This document shows positions 24,875 to 35,207 of a stretch of 64,000 nt of DNA, in pieces. The DNA is from Candidatus Heimdallarchaeota archaeon LC_3 (GTDB lineage: Archaea; Asgardarchaeota; Heimdallarchaeia; Hodarchaeales; LC-3). The notes beneath the pieces were generated by a model, which searched no databases, was not told where the DNA came from, and saw only the letters and a program-made list of their open reading frames with translations. Numbering within the stretch: position 1 is the stretch's first letter; every line of letters begins with the position of its first letter. The stretch is taken from NCBI GenBank assembly GCA_001940645.1, contig MDVS01000014.1, forward strand, positions 1 through 64,000. Direction: 5' to 3'. The translations under genes were made by a program, and so were the position numbers.

Positions 24875-25516
24875 TTGTTTTTGAAAAAGATTATTTTATG
24901 TGATTTTGATGGTACCATAGTCACTCATGATACTGCTGAATACATTCTTGAAAATTTTACCAAGGAAAATTGGAAAATTTACGATGAAATGTTAGAAAAA
25001 GGAGAATTATCTTTAGAAGAAGCAATTATAAAACAATTTAAGCTTATTACCATCTCAAAAGAGAAGATCATTGAAGTATTAGAGAAAACAACATTTTTTC
25101 TTCCTAATTTCGAAAAATTTGTTAAATATTGCAAGAAAAATTCGTTAACTCTGAAAATTGTTAGTGCAGGTCTAGATTTCGTTATTGAACACTTTATCCA
25201 AAAAATTGATAAAATAGAGATCTATGCAGCAAAAACAATAAATACAGATGAAGGTATAGAGGTAGTTTTTGATCAATTTCAAAATGATAAATCGTTAGAT
25301 TTTAAAAATGATATTGTAAGATCATATAAAAGATGCAATTATGTTGTGTATTATATCGGAGATAGTTCATCTGATTATGGAGCTGTAAAGGAAGCTGAAC
25401 TATCTTTTGTAGTCAAAAGCTCCAAATTACATTCTTACTGTTTAAATAGGAATATAACTCACTTTCCTTTTACAAATTACGAAGAAATTATTAATTATTT
25501 TGAAAAATTAGATTAA
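24875..25516 (+). CDS. HAD-superfamily phosphatase (MtnX/SerB-like)
   Basis: 213 residues, TTG start. HAD motifs: I, LCDFDGTIVTHDTAEYI (nucleophile and acid Asp); II, LKIVSAGLD (Ser); III, Lys in the following segment; IV, YIGDSSSDYGAV. The helical cap between I and II (ILENFTKENW to LPNFEKFVKYC) is of the type I class, as in phosphoserine phosphatase and MtnX (hydroxy-keto-methylthiopentenyl phosphate phosphatase). Substrate is not decidable. It follows the MscS pair on the same strand by ~40 bases. Confidence 0.88.
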   Translation: MFLKKIILCDFDGTIVTHDTAEYILENFTKENWKIYDEMLEKGELSLEEAIIKQFKLITISKEKIIEVLEKTTFFLPNFEKFVKYCKKNSLTLKIVSAGLDFVIEHFIQKIDKIEIYAAKTINTDEGIEVVFDQFQNDKSLDFKNDIVRSYKRCNYVVYYIGDSSSDYGAVKEAELSFVVKSSKLHSYCLNRNITHFPFTNYEEIINYFEKLD

Positions 25517-25716
25517 TTTCTCATTATTTACTCATTATTTCAAATATAATAAAATATTTTTCTTCCACTTTGCTTCAAATCAGATCAACCTTCCGGTTTG
25601 CAAGTATAAAAAAAATCCTAAATATTTAGTTTACTTGTTGATTTATCTTATTTACTTTGAGAAATTAACTTAATCAATCTTCACCGCATTAATTTTAAAG
25701 ACATTAGTGATATGAT

Positions 25717-26262
25717 ATGCAATATAAGCTTGGAACAATAGCTGGAGCAATTTATGTTGTTTTTGCAATATTTTCGGTTGTAATATTACTCCCTGGTGGA
25801 ATGCTAGCTCATATAGACACCGAAAATAGTGTTGAAAATATTAGCATTTCTTTGGACAATATTGTTCTAAATTGGAGAAATAGCACACACGTAGAGTCTC
25901 TGACTTTGGAACTTGTTGTAGTTAATCCAAGTTCGAATTTTAAATTAATATTGATTGATATGAGAATTCGGGGGGCATTTTTAGATGGCGAAGAGATTAA
26001 TGTAATTTCTACTTCAAGTGTGTATGCTGATTTAAATGAAGTCATCCCTTCAAGTACTTCAGAAACGATTTATTATTCCTTTCCAAATATTTTATATTTT
26101 AATGACGACAATGGCTACTTATATCAAGAAAAAATGGACGATTCATCAAAATGGGAATGGTTTATTGATGTACAAATTAGAGCTAGTATAGGTACTGAAT
26201 CTGATCTTCAAATTGAAGGATTATTACATCACACCGGAGTATCACATACTGGAAACCCATGA
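25717..26262 (+). CDS. Membrane-anchored LEA14-like/beta-sandwich protein
   Basis: 181 residues: one N-terminal membrane helix (GAIYVVFAIFSVVILLPGGM) and an outside domain of ~150 residues built of alternating strands, with VESLTLELVVVNPSSNFKLI, IDMRIRGAFLDGEEINV and TSETIYYSFPN. The N-P-S and 'inner strand plus outward tail' pattern recalls LEA14/WHy domains, but this is weak. No Cys, no catalytic motif. It is followed at 40 bases by another membrane protein gene. Confidence 0.6.
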   Translation: MQYKLGTIAGAIYVVFAIFSVVILLPGGMLAHIDTENSVENISISLDNIVLNWRNSTHVESLTLELVVVNPSSNFKLILIDMRIRGAFLDGEEINVISTSSVYADLNEVIPSSTSETIYYSFPNILYFNDDNGYLYQEKMDDSSKWEWFIDVQIRASIGTESDLQIEGLLHHTGVSHTGNP

Positions 26263-26302
26263 TCAATTTTTTTGAATATTTAAAAGTAATGTTGGATAAA
26301 AA

Positions 26303-26878
26303 ATGAGTGAAAACCGATTAAAACAAGAAGTTTCTAATGGTGTTTCTAAACCGATAAAAAACATTGATAGGACAGTTGATCCGGGAGTTTTTACTAGGAA
26401 TACTTATAGAGATAAAGAAGAAATAACGTTACCTAACATCGCTTATAAGCTAGGAAAAGCTAATATTAATGATTGGAATGAATTCACAAGAAGGTTTAAT
26501 ATAATAGTCTTTGGAATCGGTCATGGAGTTGTCATGGCAGTGATTTATTTCATATTTTACCTGAATATTATTCCTTTCATGTCTATTGAAGATCAATCAT
26601 TAAAATTAACTACTTTTTTCCTTATCTCTTTACCGTTAGGAATTTATCTTTCAGATTTAATGCAGGCAATTTCAGTTACGATAATTTCAATTCCAGTGTG
26701 GATGCTAATGGTAACTCTTTTTATTTCATTTCCTGCATTCTCTGGATTAGTTACTGGTTCTGGAATAGGATCAATTGTAACGAACTTCCCCCAAGTATTA
26801 GAATTTCTATTTTTCTTGCCTTTTTCACTCTTATTTGGACTAATTCTACCTTCAGTTTATGGTGAAATGAAAAAATAG
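26303..26878 (+). CDS. Four-helix membrane protein of unknown family
   Basis: 191 residues. A charged N-terminal ~70 residues (SENRLKQEVSNGVSKPIK, FTRNTYRDKEEITLP) is followed by four membrane helices (~72-95, 105-125, 130-155, 165-185). No recognised motif. TAG stop. Same strand and close spacing to the LEA14-like protein suggest they are co-expressed. Confidence 0.65.
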   Translation: MSENRLKQEVSNGVSKPIKNIDRTVDPGVFTRNTYRDKEEITLPNIAYKLGKANINDWNEFTRRFNIIVFGIGHGVVMAVIYFIFYLNIIPFMSIEDQSLKLTTFFLISLPLGIYLSDLMQAISVTIISIPVWMLMVTLFISFPAFSGLVTGSGIGSIVTNFPQVLEFLFFLPFSLLFGLILPSVYGEMKK

Positions 26879-27088
26879 GTAATTGAAAATTTAACAATGA
26901 AAAATATATTACCCTTTCTGAAAAGTTAACTAAATCCTAGTTATAATGTAACTTACTGCCATTTTTTGTTTTAGCTGGAACCTTTCACATAGTTATATTT
27001 CATATTTTCAAAAAGAAGAATCAAAGAAATAAATAGTATTTTTGCGATCAGTTTGAAGTTAAATTAAATTATTTATACGGTCTTTTAG

Positions 27089-28684
27089 ATGGGTAATAAC
27101 AATAGATCGGAAACTAAGAACCATTCCGATGAAAAATTATATACTAGTGAGAAATCACCGATAGAGGAGCTTATTGATAAGAGAATAATTGCTCATGCTA
27201 CGACAACTCCAGACAGACAGCATAAAAAGGGAAAATATACCGCCCGAGAGAGATTAGATTTATTATTAGATCCTGGAACCTTTAATGAGCTAGGTGGGTT
27301 TATTCGTCACAATAATAATCAGTTTGGGATGGATAAAATTAAACCTTATGGTGATGGAGTTATAACTGGATTTGGAAGAATAAACGAACGTCTAATATAT
27401 GTCTACGCTCAAGATTTCACTGTGTTAGGAGGGAGTTTAGGTGAAGCTCATGCAAAAAAAATTACACGACTATATGACTTAGCTTTACAAAATGGAGCAC
27501 CAATAATTGCGTTAAATGATTCAGGAGGAGCAAGAATACAAGAAGGAATAAAAGCATTGGGGGGATACGGTGATATTTTCTTTAGAAATGTTAGATGTTC
27601 TGGAGTAATACCTCAAATTTCTGCAATTATGGGACCTTGTGCGGGAGGAGCAGTTTATTCTCCTGCTCTTACTGATTTTGTATTCATGGTTGAAGGTACA
27701 AGTTTCGCTTTTCTTACTGGACCCAATGTTGTTCGAGAGGTACTCCATGAACAAGTTGATATGGAAGACCTTGGAGGTGCTTCATCTGTCCATGCTAATA
27801 TCTCTGGAGTAGCTCACTTTGTAGAAAAAGATGAAGAAGAAACATTAGCAAGAATTAGAGAAATTCTTAGCTATTTACCACAAAATAATTTAGATGATCC
27901 TCCTTATATAGTTCCAACTGATAACAAAGCCCGTATTAGTGAGGATCTTAACACTATTATTCCTAGTGATCCTAAAATTCCTTATGATATGCTGAAAATT
28001 ATTGAAAAAATAGTAGATAATTCAAAATTTTTGGAAATACAAAAAGATTGGGCTAAAAATATTATCATTGGATTTGCAAGATTAAATGGTTATGTTATTG
28101 GTATAATCGCTAATCAACCGTCAATACTTGCTGGAGCTCTTGATAACGAAGCATCGATTAAAGCTTCACGATTTATAAGACATTGTGATTGTTTTAATAT
28201 TCCCATAATAACTTTTGTTGATGTTCCTGGATTTTTACCTGGCATTGAACAAGAATATGGGGGAATTATAAGAAATGGGGCTAAAATGCTATTTGCATAT
28301 TCTGAAGCTGTAGTCCCAAAACTGGCTGTTATTACTAGAAAAGCATATGGAGGGGCTTACATCGTTATGTCAAGCAAACATCTAGGATGTGATTTAAATC
28401 TTGCATGGCCTACTGCTGAAATAGCTGTAATGGGTGGTGAGGGAGCAGTAAAGATTCTCTACAAAAATCAATTAAAAATATCTGATGATCCTGAAAGTTT
28501 AACAAAAAATTTAATTAAAGAATACAAAGAAACTACTAATTTATATAATGCAGCAGAGACAGGATATATAGATGATATTATCCTGCCTTCAGAAACACGA
28601 CCAACATTAATTGAAGGATTATGGACACTACTAACTAAGAGAGATTCAATTCCGAAGAAAAAGCATGGCAATATACCATTGTGA
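27089..28684 (+). CDS. pccB: Acyl-CoA carboxylase carboxyltransferase subunit
   Basis: 531 residues, full length for the family. Crotonase-fold carboxyltransferase halves are both present: N half with YTARERLDLLLDPGTF, NDSGGARIQEGIKAL, MGPCAGGAVYSPALTDF and FLTGPNVVREV; C half with FIRHCDCFNIPIITFVDVPG, YGGIIRNGAKMLFAYSEA, YGGAYIVMSSKHLGCD and AWPTAEIAVMGGEGAV. It transfers the carboxyl group from carboxybiotin to propionyl- or acetyl-CoA. First gene of the three-gene operon. Confidence 0.95.
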   Translation: MGNNNRSETKNHSDEKLYTSEKSPIEELIDKRIIAHATTTPDRQHKKGKYTARERLDLLLDPGTFNELGGFIRHNNNQFGMDKIKPYGDGVITGFGRINERLIYVYAQDFTVLGGSLGEAHAKKITRLYDLALQNGAPIIALNDSGGARIQEGIKALGGYGDIFFRNVRCSGVIPQISAIMGPCAGGAVYSPALTDFVFMVEGTSFAFLTGPNVVREVLHEQVDMEDLGGASSVHANISGVAHFVEKDEEETLARIREILSYLPQNNLDDPPYIVPTDNKARISEDLNTIIPSDPKIPYDMLKIIEKIVDNSKFLEIQKDWAKNIIIGFARLNGYVIGIIANQPSILAGALDNEASIKASRFIRHCDCFNIPIITFVDVPGFLPGIEQEYGGIIRNGAKMLFAYSEAVVPKLAVITRKAYGGAYIVMSSKHLGCDLNLAWPTAEIAVMGGEGAVKILYKNQLKISDDPESLTKNLIKEYKETTNLYNAAETGYIDDIILPSETRPTLIEGLWTLLTKRDSIPKKKHGNIPL

Positions 28685-28693
28685 GGATTATTA

Positions 28694-30184
28694 GTGAACA
28701 TTGACAAAATTTTAGTTGCTAATCGTGGAGAAATTACCATAAGAATTATCCGTGCCTGTCGAACTCTTCAAATATCTCCAATAGTTATATATTCTGAAGA
28801 AGATCGGAGAAATCTCCATATTCGGATGGCGGATGGAGCATTTAACTTGGGATCAGGTAATCTTCATGATACTTATATGAATAGCGAAAAAATAATCAAT
28901 GCAGCATTACAATTTGATGTGGATGCAATTCATCCAGGTTACTCGTTTTTAGCTGATAATTCAGTATTCGCAAAGAAAGTTATTGATGCAGGATTAAAGT
29001 GGATTGGACCTTCACCCGAAACATTACAAAAAATTGAAAATAAGTTAGATGCTAAACGGTTAGCTGAAAAAGCAGGATTTAAAACTCTACTTGATTCAGG
29101 AAAGTCTATAAATAACTTTGATGAAGCAAGAAAAGCTGCTTCAGAATTAGGTTATCCAATAATTCTCAAACCATGTTTTGGATCTGGTGGAATTGGTTTA
29201 GAAATTGTGAGAAGAGAAGAACAATTAGAAAAAGCTATGAGGCGAGTTAATGCTCAAAGTTCAATATTAGCTAAGAAAGAAGTTTTCATTGAACAATATG
29301 TTTCCAATTTACAATTATTCGAAGTAGGTTTCTTGACTGATTCAAAAACTCAAACTATTTGCTTTCCCGAGCGCGAAATTACCATTCAGCATAAATTACA
29401 AAAACTAGTTGGCGAATCTCCATCAACTTTTTTATCTGAAGAAAGTAGAACAAAAATATTTGACTTAATAAAAAATTATGCCTCAATTCTAGAATTTCAG
29501 TGTATAGGAAATATTGAAGTTCTTTATAAAAAAGGATTAGGATTAGTTTTTGATGAAATTAATCCACATATCCAGTTGGAACATCCGTTAACTGAAATGA
29601 CCACTGGTATAGACATAGTATGTGAACAAATACAAATTGCTAATGATCAACCAATAAAATGGACCCAAGAAGAAATTAAGCCAACTGGATTTGCAATGCA
29701 ATTTAGAATTAATGCGGAAGATCCTTTGAATAATTTTCAACCTTCATCTGGTGAAGTGAAAGAATTAGGAATACCTGGGGGTCCTTGGATTAGATTTGAT
29801 ACAAATATTTATCGTGGTTATCAAATTCCAATGCTCTATGACACATATTTAGGGCAACTATTGGTTTACTCAACTGAATCAAGAGAGCTTGTAAGAAAGA
29901 GGGCTTTATCTGCTTTAAACGAATTAACAATAACAGGTTTTCCAACTACTATAGGGTATCATCGACATTTAATAGCACATCCAGATTTTGTTAAAGGAAA
30001 ATTTACAACAAATTTTATAGAAAAACAAAGTGATATCATTCGAGAAATAGAAGAAGAAATGAGATCTATTATTGCAGCACTATTCACCACAAATAAAGAA
30101 ACGAGTAAAGTTACATTACCTCCACTCTCCAAAAGTAGGTGGAGAGATTACGCAAGAAGTGAGTCAACAGGGCGTGGAATCTAA
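28694..30184 (+). CDS. Divergent biotin carboxylase subunit
   Basis: 496 residues, GTG start 9 bases after the carboxyltransferase stop with GAGGAT upstream. The ATP-grasp biotin carboxylase fold is clear: ILVANRGEITIRIIRACR, HPGYSFLADN, WIGPSPE, Lys159 in ILKP, INAEDPLNNFQPSSG. Residues normally essential in E. coli AccC are changed: His209 is Leu (NLQLFEV), His236 is Leu (KLQKLVGESP), and Arg292 is His (EINPHIQLEHP). The Gly-rich lid is GSGGIG. Lys238, Glu288 and Asn290 are kept. It may work differently, be inactive, or need another carboxylase subunit. Confidence 0.9.
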   Translation: MNIDKILVANRGEITIRIIRACRTLQISPIVIYSEEDRRNLHIRMADGAFNLGSGNLHDTYMNSEKIINAALQFDVDAIHPGYSFLADNSVFAKKVIDAGLKWIGPSPETLQKIENKLDAKRLAEKAGFKTLLDSGKSINNFDEARKAASELGYPIILKPCFGSGGIGLEIVRREEQLEKAMRRVNAQSSILAKKEVFIEQYVSNLQLFEVGFLTDSKTQTICFPEREITIQHKLQKLVGESPSTFLSEESRTKIFDLIKNYASILEFQCIGNIEVLYKKGLGLVFDEINPHIQLEHPLTEMTTGIDIVCEQIQIANDQPIKWTQEEIKPTGFAMQFRINAEDPLNNFQPSSGEVKELGIPGGPWIRFDTNIYRGYQIPMLYDTYLGQLLVYSTESRELVRKRALSALNELTITGFPTTIGYHRHLIAHPDFVKGKFTTNFIEKQSDIIREIEEEMRSIIAALFTTNKETSKVTLPPLSKSRWRDYARSESTGRGI

Positions 30185-30185
30185 C

Positions 30186-30686
30186 ATGTTGACTAATAGA
30201 GGAATTTACGAAGTTCAATATAACGGACGACTATTAAAAGTAGAAATCCAACCATCTGGAGAAATTAATGTTGAGGGTTATTCTTATAATCCAAAAATTT
30301 TATCTGAAAACACAAATAAATGGATTATTAAGGTAAATGATTTCATTATCAGAATTGAATACTTTGATGGACGAATTTTCGTCAATGGCAAAGAAGTTGA
30401 TTTCACAACAAGACTAAGTGTTCCAAAAATTGAACATGGACCTTTGCGCCCGAAACAAAAATCTTATTTAGTTCAATCGATTATACCAGGAACTATTGTT
30501 GAAATTTTTGTTTCATCTGGAGAAAGTGTAGTAATAAATCAACCATTGTGTTATTTAGATGCTATGAAAATGAAAAATGAAATTAGATCACCAATTACTG
30601 GAATAATAACTACAATTAACGTAATTAATAATCAATCAGTGAAAAAAGGTGAAACTATGTTTGTTATAAAACCAGATTCCCTTTAA
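30186..30686 (+). CDS. Biotin carboxyl carrier subunit
   Basis: 166 residues from ATG at 30186, one base after the carboxylase TAA. The in-frame Met further upstream lies inside the carboxylase gene, so 30186 is preferred. The N-terminal ~95 residues are a beta-rich docking region (YEVQYNGRLLKVEIQPSG, RIEYFDGRIFVNGKEV), as in gamma subunits. The last ~75 are a biotinyl domain with YLDAMKMKNEIRSPITG, whose Lys in AMKM takes biotin. Swings biotin between the two upstream enzymes. It ends the operon, with a hairpin just downstream. Confidence 0.93.
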   Translation: MLTNRGIYEVQYNGRLLKVEIQPSGEINVEGYSYNPKILSENTNKWIIKVNDFIIRIEYFDGRIFVNGKEVDFTTRLSVPKIEHGPLRPKQKSYLVQSIIPGTIVEIFVSSGESVVINQPLCYLDAMKMKNEIRSPITGIITTINVINNQSVKKGETMFVIKPDSL

Positions 30687-30695
30687 AAACCGAAA

Positions 30696-30711
30696 CCAAG
30701 CCTTTGCTTGG
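30696..30711 (+). terminator. Hairpin after the carboxylase operon
   Basis: CCAAGC and GCTTGG pair perfectly around CTTT, beginning 10 bases after the last stop. A T-rich run (CTGTTTCTTTTTG) follows at about 30731-30743, where an archaeal transcript would end. Confidence 0.55.
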
Positions 30712-30848
30712 ATACCAAATATTTGATTAATCTGTTTCTTTTTGATTTATTATAAAAACAATAATAGATTTAGATAAATAATTTGTTTGTATTTCTTTTC
30801 TAAGTGTAATTAATTAGTAGTACATACTGATCGGAGATAAAAAATTAT

Positions 30849-33800
30849 ATGGCTCGAAGGATAAGAATCTCTGCTACCAATATTTCACGTTGGCTTGATC
30901 AAAACTGTATGCGAAGAACAGTTTATGAGATAACCCCAGAAAATGAATTAAAGTCAAAAAAGATTTTCACAAATGTAGATATCGATCCTACCTATCCTCT
31001 GATTCGTGTCAATAAATTATTGTTTCAAGAAGGAACATCGTTTGAAAATTCTGTTTATGATTTTTTAACAGAAGAATCGCATAAGACTGGAAAGTTTGAA
31101 GTTATATTTAAACCTCCAAGGGATAATAAAGAAGGTTATGGACAAATATCATCATCAGAATTTGAAAAATACTTAATTAATCCTCCAAAAAAGAAAACGA
31201 TCTTCTTACAAATTCAGATTCCAGTAACACCAACATTTGTTACTCAGTACTTATCAAACATTGACCAAGATTTAATTGAACTGAACCATTCAATTATTGA
31301 TCTAATATTATTTGATCCAGAATCGAATAATTGGTTAGTATCAGATATAAAAAAATCTAATGATGTCAAAAACTATCACAGATATCAAGTGACTTTTTAT
31401 ACTATGTTACTTCAATGTTGGTTAATAGAATTAGGATTAGAAGACAATACTACCGAATTAGGATATGTTTATTATAGAAATCCAAATTTAATTATTCCTG
31501 GTGATCAATTTGAGATCAAGCCTTTTGTAGGAAGAATCAAAAATGGCTTAGCTAAAGTTTTGCCTCGTGCTCTTCAATTACCCCTTGATCATAAAGATTG
31601 GCAGATCGTTTTTGCATGTGAAAAATGCAATTACTATTTGCATTGCTCTAATGACAGTAAGATTAATCAGACCCTATCTGAAATACCATTTTTAACAAAA
31701 ACTGCTAAATTATTTCTTAATTCATTGGAAGTATTTAATCTTGAACAAGCAGAAAAATGTTTCAATGATAATCCTCAACTTGGTCGTGAGTCAGTTGCTA
31801 TTAGTCGGGAAAGAGACCAACTGAAAGAAAGAATTAAAATTAGACGTAAATATTTAAACGAACCCGGAACCAACCCATTTATCTTTTTGCGTAAATCTTG
31901 TCCTAAAATGCCAGATCCATTTTTTTTAGAATATCCAATCTTCTTATCAGCAGAAAAAGAAAATTTATACGGATATACATTTCAAATTTCCTTATTCTAT
32001 CGAGATCGAGGACAAACAAAATTAATTGAAAAAGATGAGACATTTAGTGGAATACGTCCAGTTACCGATAAAGATAATGAAAAAAGATATTTTCAAAGTT
32101 GGATCATGGAAGAACCCACCGACAAAGCTCAAATTACAATTTTAAAAGATTTTTTGAGTGTGTTAAATACTCTTTTATCAGAAATAGCTATTTTACCAGA
32201 AACAATTAAACCTCACAATAGAACGGTTCATTTCTTCTCCATGGATAAAATAGATTTTAAAAATATTTATTCTTCAGCATTGAAATATGCTTCACAAGAT
32301 CGTGATTTAGCAATTTTAGTAGAACAACTATTAATGTTTTTTCCACCAACAGAAGAATATGTAGATGAAGATAAGGACCCAGAAATTATATGGAATATTC
32401 CCTATACGATTATAAGCAGTGTTTTAAAAAAAATAGCAATTCTACCGGTTCATTTAACACTATGGAAAATGCAGGATGTTTGGCAAGACCTAGATAGCAA
32501 CCATCCGGTTATTAAAGTAGCTTATCCTCCTAAGAAATATTTACGAGACCGATCTAACCAATTCGCTTTAACTTTAGCTTATGATTACTGGTTTCGAAAA
32601 GAATCAATTCGTGACAATCAGTTAGAAAACTTGTTCATGTATAAAACTCGCTGTATGTATCGAATTTATTGGTACTTGGCAAAAATGAATAAAAAAGAAG
32701 AAAATACAATCTTTAAATTGTTTAAACATCCAATTAAACCTTGTAAACGAGTTATTTCAGCTTCGAAAAACTTGGAAGATTTAGCAACTAATCTATTAAC
32801 AAATCTACCTGATGATGAGTTTATACGCCCGTTAAACTATTTCAGAGCAATAGAAGATCTAAGTGAATCCTTGAATTATATCGATAAAATATCGGGTGAT
32901 TTAGAAGAAAGAAGAATATTAGGATTGGCACTAATTGGACTGAAATTAAAACAAGTGGAATTACCCACTGGTAGGAATAAGGGATTTATTGCTATATTTC
33001 ATACAAGTGGTTTAAACAACTCTAAACTAAAAATTGAGACTACAAAACAATTTTTATTGACAGATACAACGATTGGGAATGATATTTTTCAGATTGGCCT
33101 ATATAATAGATATGATTACATAGTGGATAACCTAAATGTCAAGCAAATTGAAAATGGTGGATTGGAAATAAAATTAAAAATTCCAGGCCGAAAAGATGGA
33201 GAAATTAAAAATCCCCTTTTTCGGGATGTAATAATTGATTCAGGAACAGTTGAAGTAGATCAAAGCTTATATAATAAAGAATTCATTCTTGATGATCCAT
33301 TTAACACCAGTACAAGAGATGTGATTAAAAATTTCCTTTCATCATTTGCATTTCAACGGTTAGGTGAGACATTTCCAAAATATTTAGAAGATTTATTACC
33401 AGAAAATATGCATAATACCCTGCAAACTTTTTCATTAGACGAAAAGAATCAAGCTCTTACACTTTGGGAATCAAATCCAAGTTTAAAGAAAATAAGCAAT
33501 TTTAATAATTCGCAACTGAAAGCAGTAAATTCTTCTTTGCATAATAAACTTACTTTTGTCTGGGGACCACCAGGTACTGGAAAAACACGAATTATTGCAT
33601 GGTCTATAATTATTAATCTTTGGTATAGTATTTTAAATCAGAAAACAAATTACAAAGTTGCTGTCACTGCATTTACAAATAGAGCAATTGATAATGCTCT
33701 AGAAAAACTTATTTCTAATGTTAATCACTATTTAGATCATGATCCTCCTCTTACACCCTTGAAAAGGTTCTATATTTACAGAGCTAAGGGAAAACAATCT

Positions 33801-34967
33801 ATAGAACAATATTACTTTAATGGTACTACTTTGACAGCTAAATCAATTCAATTATTTGGAAAAAGTGGGTTCCAGTCTTATCAAGCAATTGTTAATAGTC
33901 CTGTTGATCATTGTATAGTTTTTGGAACAATTTTCCAGCTTCGTCATCTTTTAAATCCCGAGATTCATCTAGTAAAAGCTCATAACGACCTTGATCTTGG
34001 ACGTGGAAATAATTATGTTAAGCCCACTCAAATATTTGATTTTGTTATTGTAGATGAAGCTTCACAAATGAAAGTTACAGATTTTTTTATTTCTGCTTAT
34101 ACAATTAAAGAATCAGGGAAATTTTTAGTAGTAGGAGATGACAAGCAGCTCCCTCCTGTAGTTATAGGAGAGTATCCCGATGATTACAAAGATAAAGTAA
34201 GTTCAATTTATAACTATTTCAAAAATTTAAACCCAAAAATTGAAATAATAATGCTTGATTTAACTTATAGATTTTCAAAAGAAATAGCAGATTTTCCTTC
34301 ACGAACATATTATGAATCGAATTTATATTCAAATGTAAAGTATAAACCTATAAATCTTAGAAATATTGATTCAGAGGATAAATATTTTCCAATACTTGAT
34401 CCAATGCGTCAAATAGTACTTATCACTTATGATGGTCCATTGAGGGCTCAGGATAATGAATTCGAAGCAGAAATAGTTGCTATTTTAACGAAAAAATTCT
34501 CTGATCTCCTCATATCAGATGATGGATTAGAAATTTCAAATGAAAGTTTTAAAAATGAATACTTAGGATGTATCACACCTCACAATGCTCAAATAAATGC
34601 TATAAAAAATCAATATTCCATTATAGGGCTTTCACATGCCCGAACTCCAATTGTCGATACTGTAGATAAATATCAGGGTCAAGAACGTGAAATTATAATT
34701 ATTTCTTATGGCGTAAGTGACCCTGATTATGCTAGACAAGAAGCAAACTTTATATTAAGTCCAAATAGGTTTAATGTATCAATAACACGGCCTAAAAGAA
34801 AATATATTTTAATAATAAGTGAAAATTTAATAGAAATCCTTCCAGAAGAGGAAGACTTACTCCAATCAGCCCTAGAATTACAATCATACAGAGAAGATTT
34901 TGAAAATAAAGAAGATTTTATATTTAACCTATCAAAAGGGAATTTAAATGCTAAAATCTATTATTAA
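30849..34967 (+). CDS. Cas4/Dna2-like nuclease fused to SF1 (Upf1/Dna2-type) helicase
   Basis: 1372 residues. The N-terminal ~280 residues are a RecB/Cas4-type nuclease: ISATNISRWLDQNC (Cys20), LILFDPESNNWLVSDIKKS (D then D-x-K) and YHRYQVTFYTMLLQ, then FACEKCNYYLHC (Cys257, 260, 266). One early and three late Cys fit the iron-sulphur clamp of Dna2, AddB and Cas4. The C-terminal ~480 residues are an SF1B helicase: WGPPGTGKT (905-913), FVIVDEASQM (~1066), LVVGDDKQLPPV, VDTVDKYQGQEREIIIISYG and FNVSITRPKRKYILI. The middle ~600 residues are unfamiliar. Probable role in DNA end or flap processing; an RNA substrate is possible given the Upf1-like helicase. Confidence 0.9.
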   Translation: MARRIRISATNISRWLDQNCMRRTVYEITPENELKSKKIFTNVDIDPTYPLIRVNKLLFQEGTSFENSVYDFLTEESHKTGKFEVIFKPPRDNKEGYGQISSSEFEKYLINPPKKKTIFLQIQIPVTPTFVTQYLSNIDQDLIELNHSIIDLILFDPESNNWLVSDIKKSNDVKNYHRYQVTFYTMLLQCWLIELGLEDNTTELGYVYYRNPNLIIPGDQFEIKPFVGRIKNGLAKVLPRALQLPLDHKDWQIVFACEKCNYYLHCSNDSKINQTLSEIPFLTKTAKLFLNSLEVFNLEQAEKCFNDNPQLGRESVAISRERDQLKERIKIRRKYLNEPGTNPFIFLRKSCPKMPDPFFLEYPIFLSAEKENLYGYTFQISLFYRDRGQTKLIEKDETFSGIRPVTDKDNEKRYFQSWIMEEPTDKAQITILKDFLSVLNTLLSEIAILPETIKPHNRTVHFFSMDKIDFKNIYSSALKYASQDRDLAILVEQLLMFFPPTEEYVDEDKDPEIIWNIPYTIISSVLKKIAILPVHLTLWKMQDVWQDLDSNHPVIKVAYPPKKYLRDRSNQFALTLAYDYWFRKESIRDNQLENLFMYKTRCMYRIYWYLAKMNKKEENTIFKLFKHPIKPCKRVISASKNLEDLATNLLTNLPDDEFIRPLNYFRAIEDLSESLNYIDKISGDLEERRILGLALIGLKLKQVELPTGRNKGFIAIFHTSGLNNSKLKIETTKQFLLTDTTIGNDIFQIGLYNRYDYIVDNLNVKQIENGGLEIKLKIPGRKDGEIKNPLFRDVIIDSGTVEVDQSLYNKEFILDDPFNTSTRDVIKNFLSSFAFQRLGETFPKYLEDLLPENMHNTLQTFSLDEKNQALTLWESNPSLKKISNFNNSQLKAVNSSLHNKLTFVWGPPGTGKTRIIAWSIIINLWYSILNQKTNYKVAVTAFTNRAIDNALEKLISNVNHYLDHDPPLTPLKRFYIYRAKGKQSIEQYYFNGTTLTAKSIQLFGKSGFQSYQAIVNSPVDHCIVFGTIFQLRHLLNPEIHLVKAHNDLDLGRGNNYVKPTQIFDFVIVDEASQMKVTDFFISAYTIKESGKFLVVGDDKQLPPVVIGEYPDDYKDKVSSIYNYFKNLNPKIEIIMLDLTYRFSKEIADFPSRTYYESNLYSNVKYKPINLRNIDSEDKYFPILDPMRQIVLITYDGPLRAQDNEFEAEIVAILTKKFSDLLISDDGLEISNESFKNEYLGCITPHNAQINAIKNQYSIIGLSHARTPIVDTVDKYQGQEREIIIISYGVSDPDYARQEANFILSPNRFNVSITRPKRKYILIISENLIEILPEEEDLLQSALELQSYREDFENKEDFIFNLSKGNLNAKIYY

Positions 34968-35207
34968 AGAACATTCTAATTGGAAAAAAAGAATATTGGA
35001 ATGTTTTAGATGAATTTTTAATGAATTATCAATTAAATCTTTGAATTTGTGCATTCATTTATCAAAACGCTTCTAGAATAAAATCATTTTTTTGTTTTTA
35101 CTGGACTTCGTTGTTATCATAACATATAAAATGACTTCAATTTGTTTTAAAAATCATAAGAATTATATATCTGCTATTTTTATTTTGCACTAGAGATGAG
35201 GACTAGA

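Noticed and set aside
30072..30185. Longer biotin-carrier protein starting at 30072
   Set aside because: This start lies inside the carboxylase gene and adds residues without resemblance to carrier proteins. ATG at 30186 follows the TAA directly and begins the recognisable domain.
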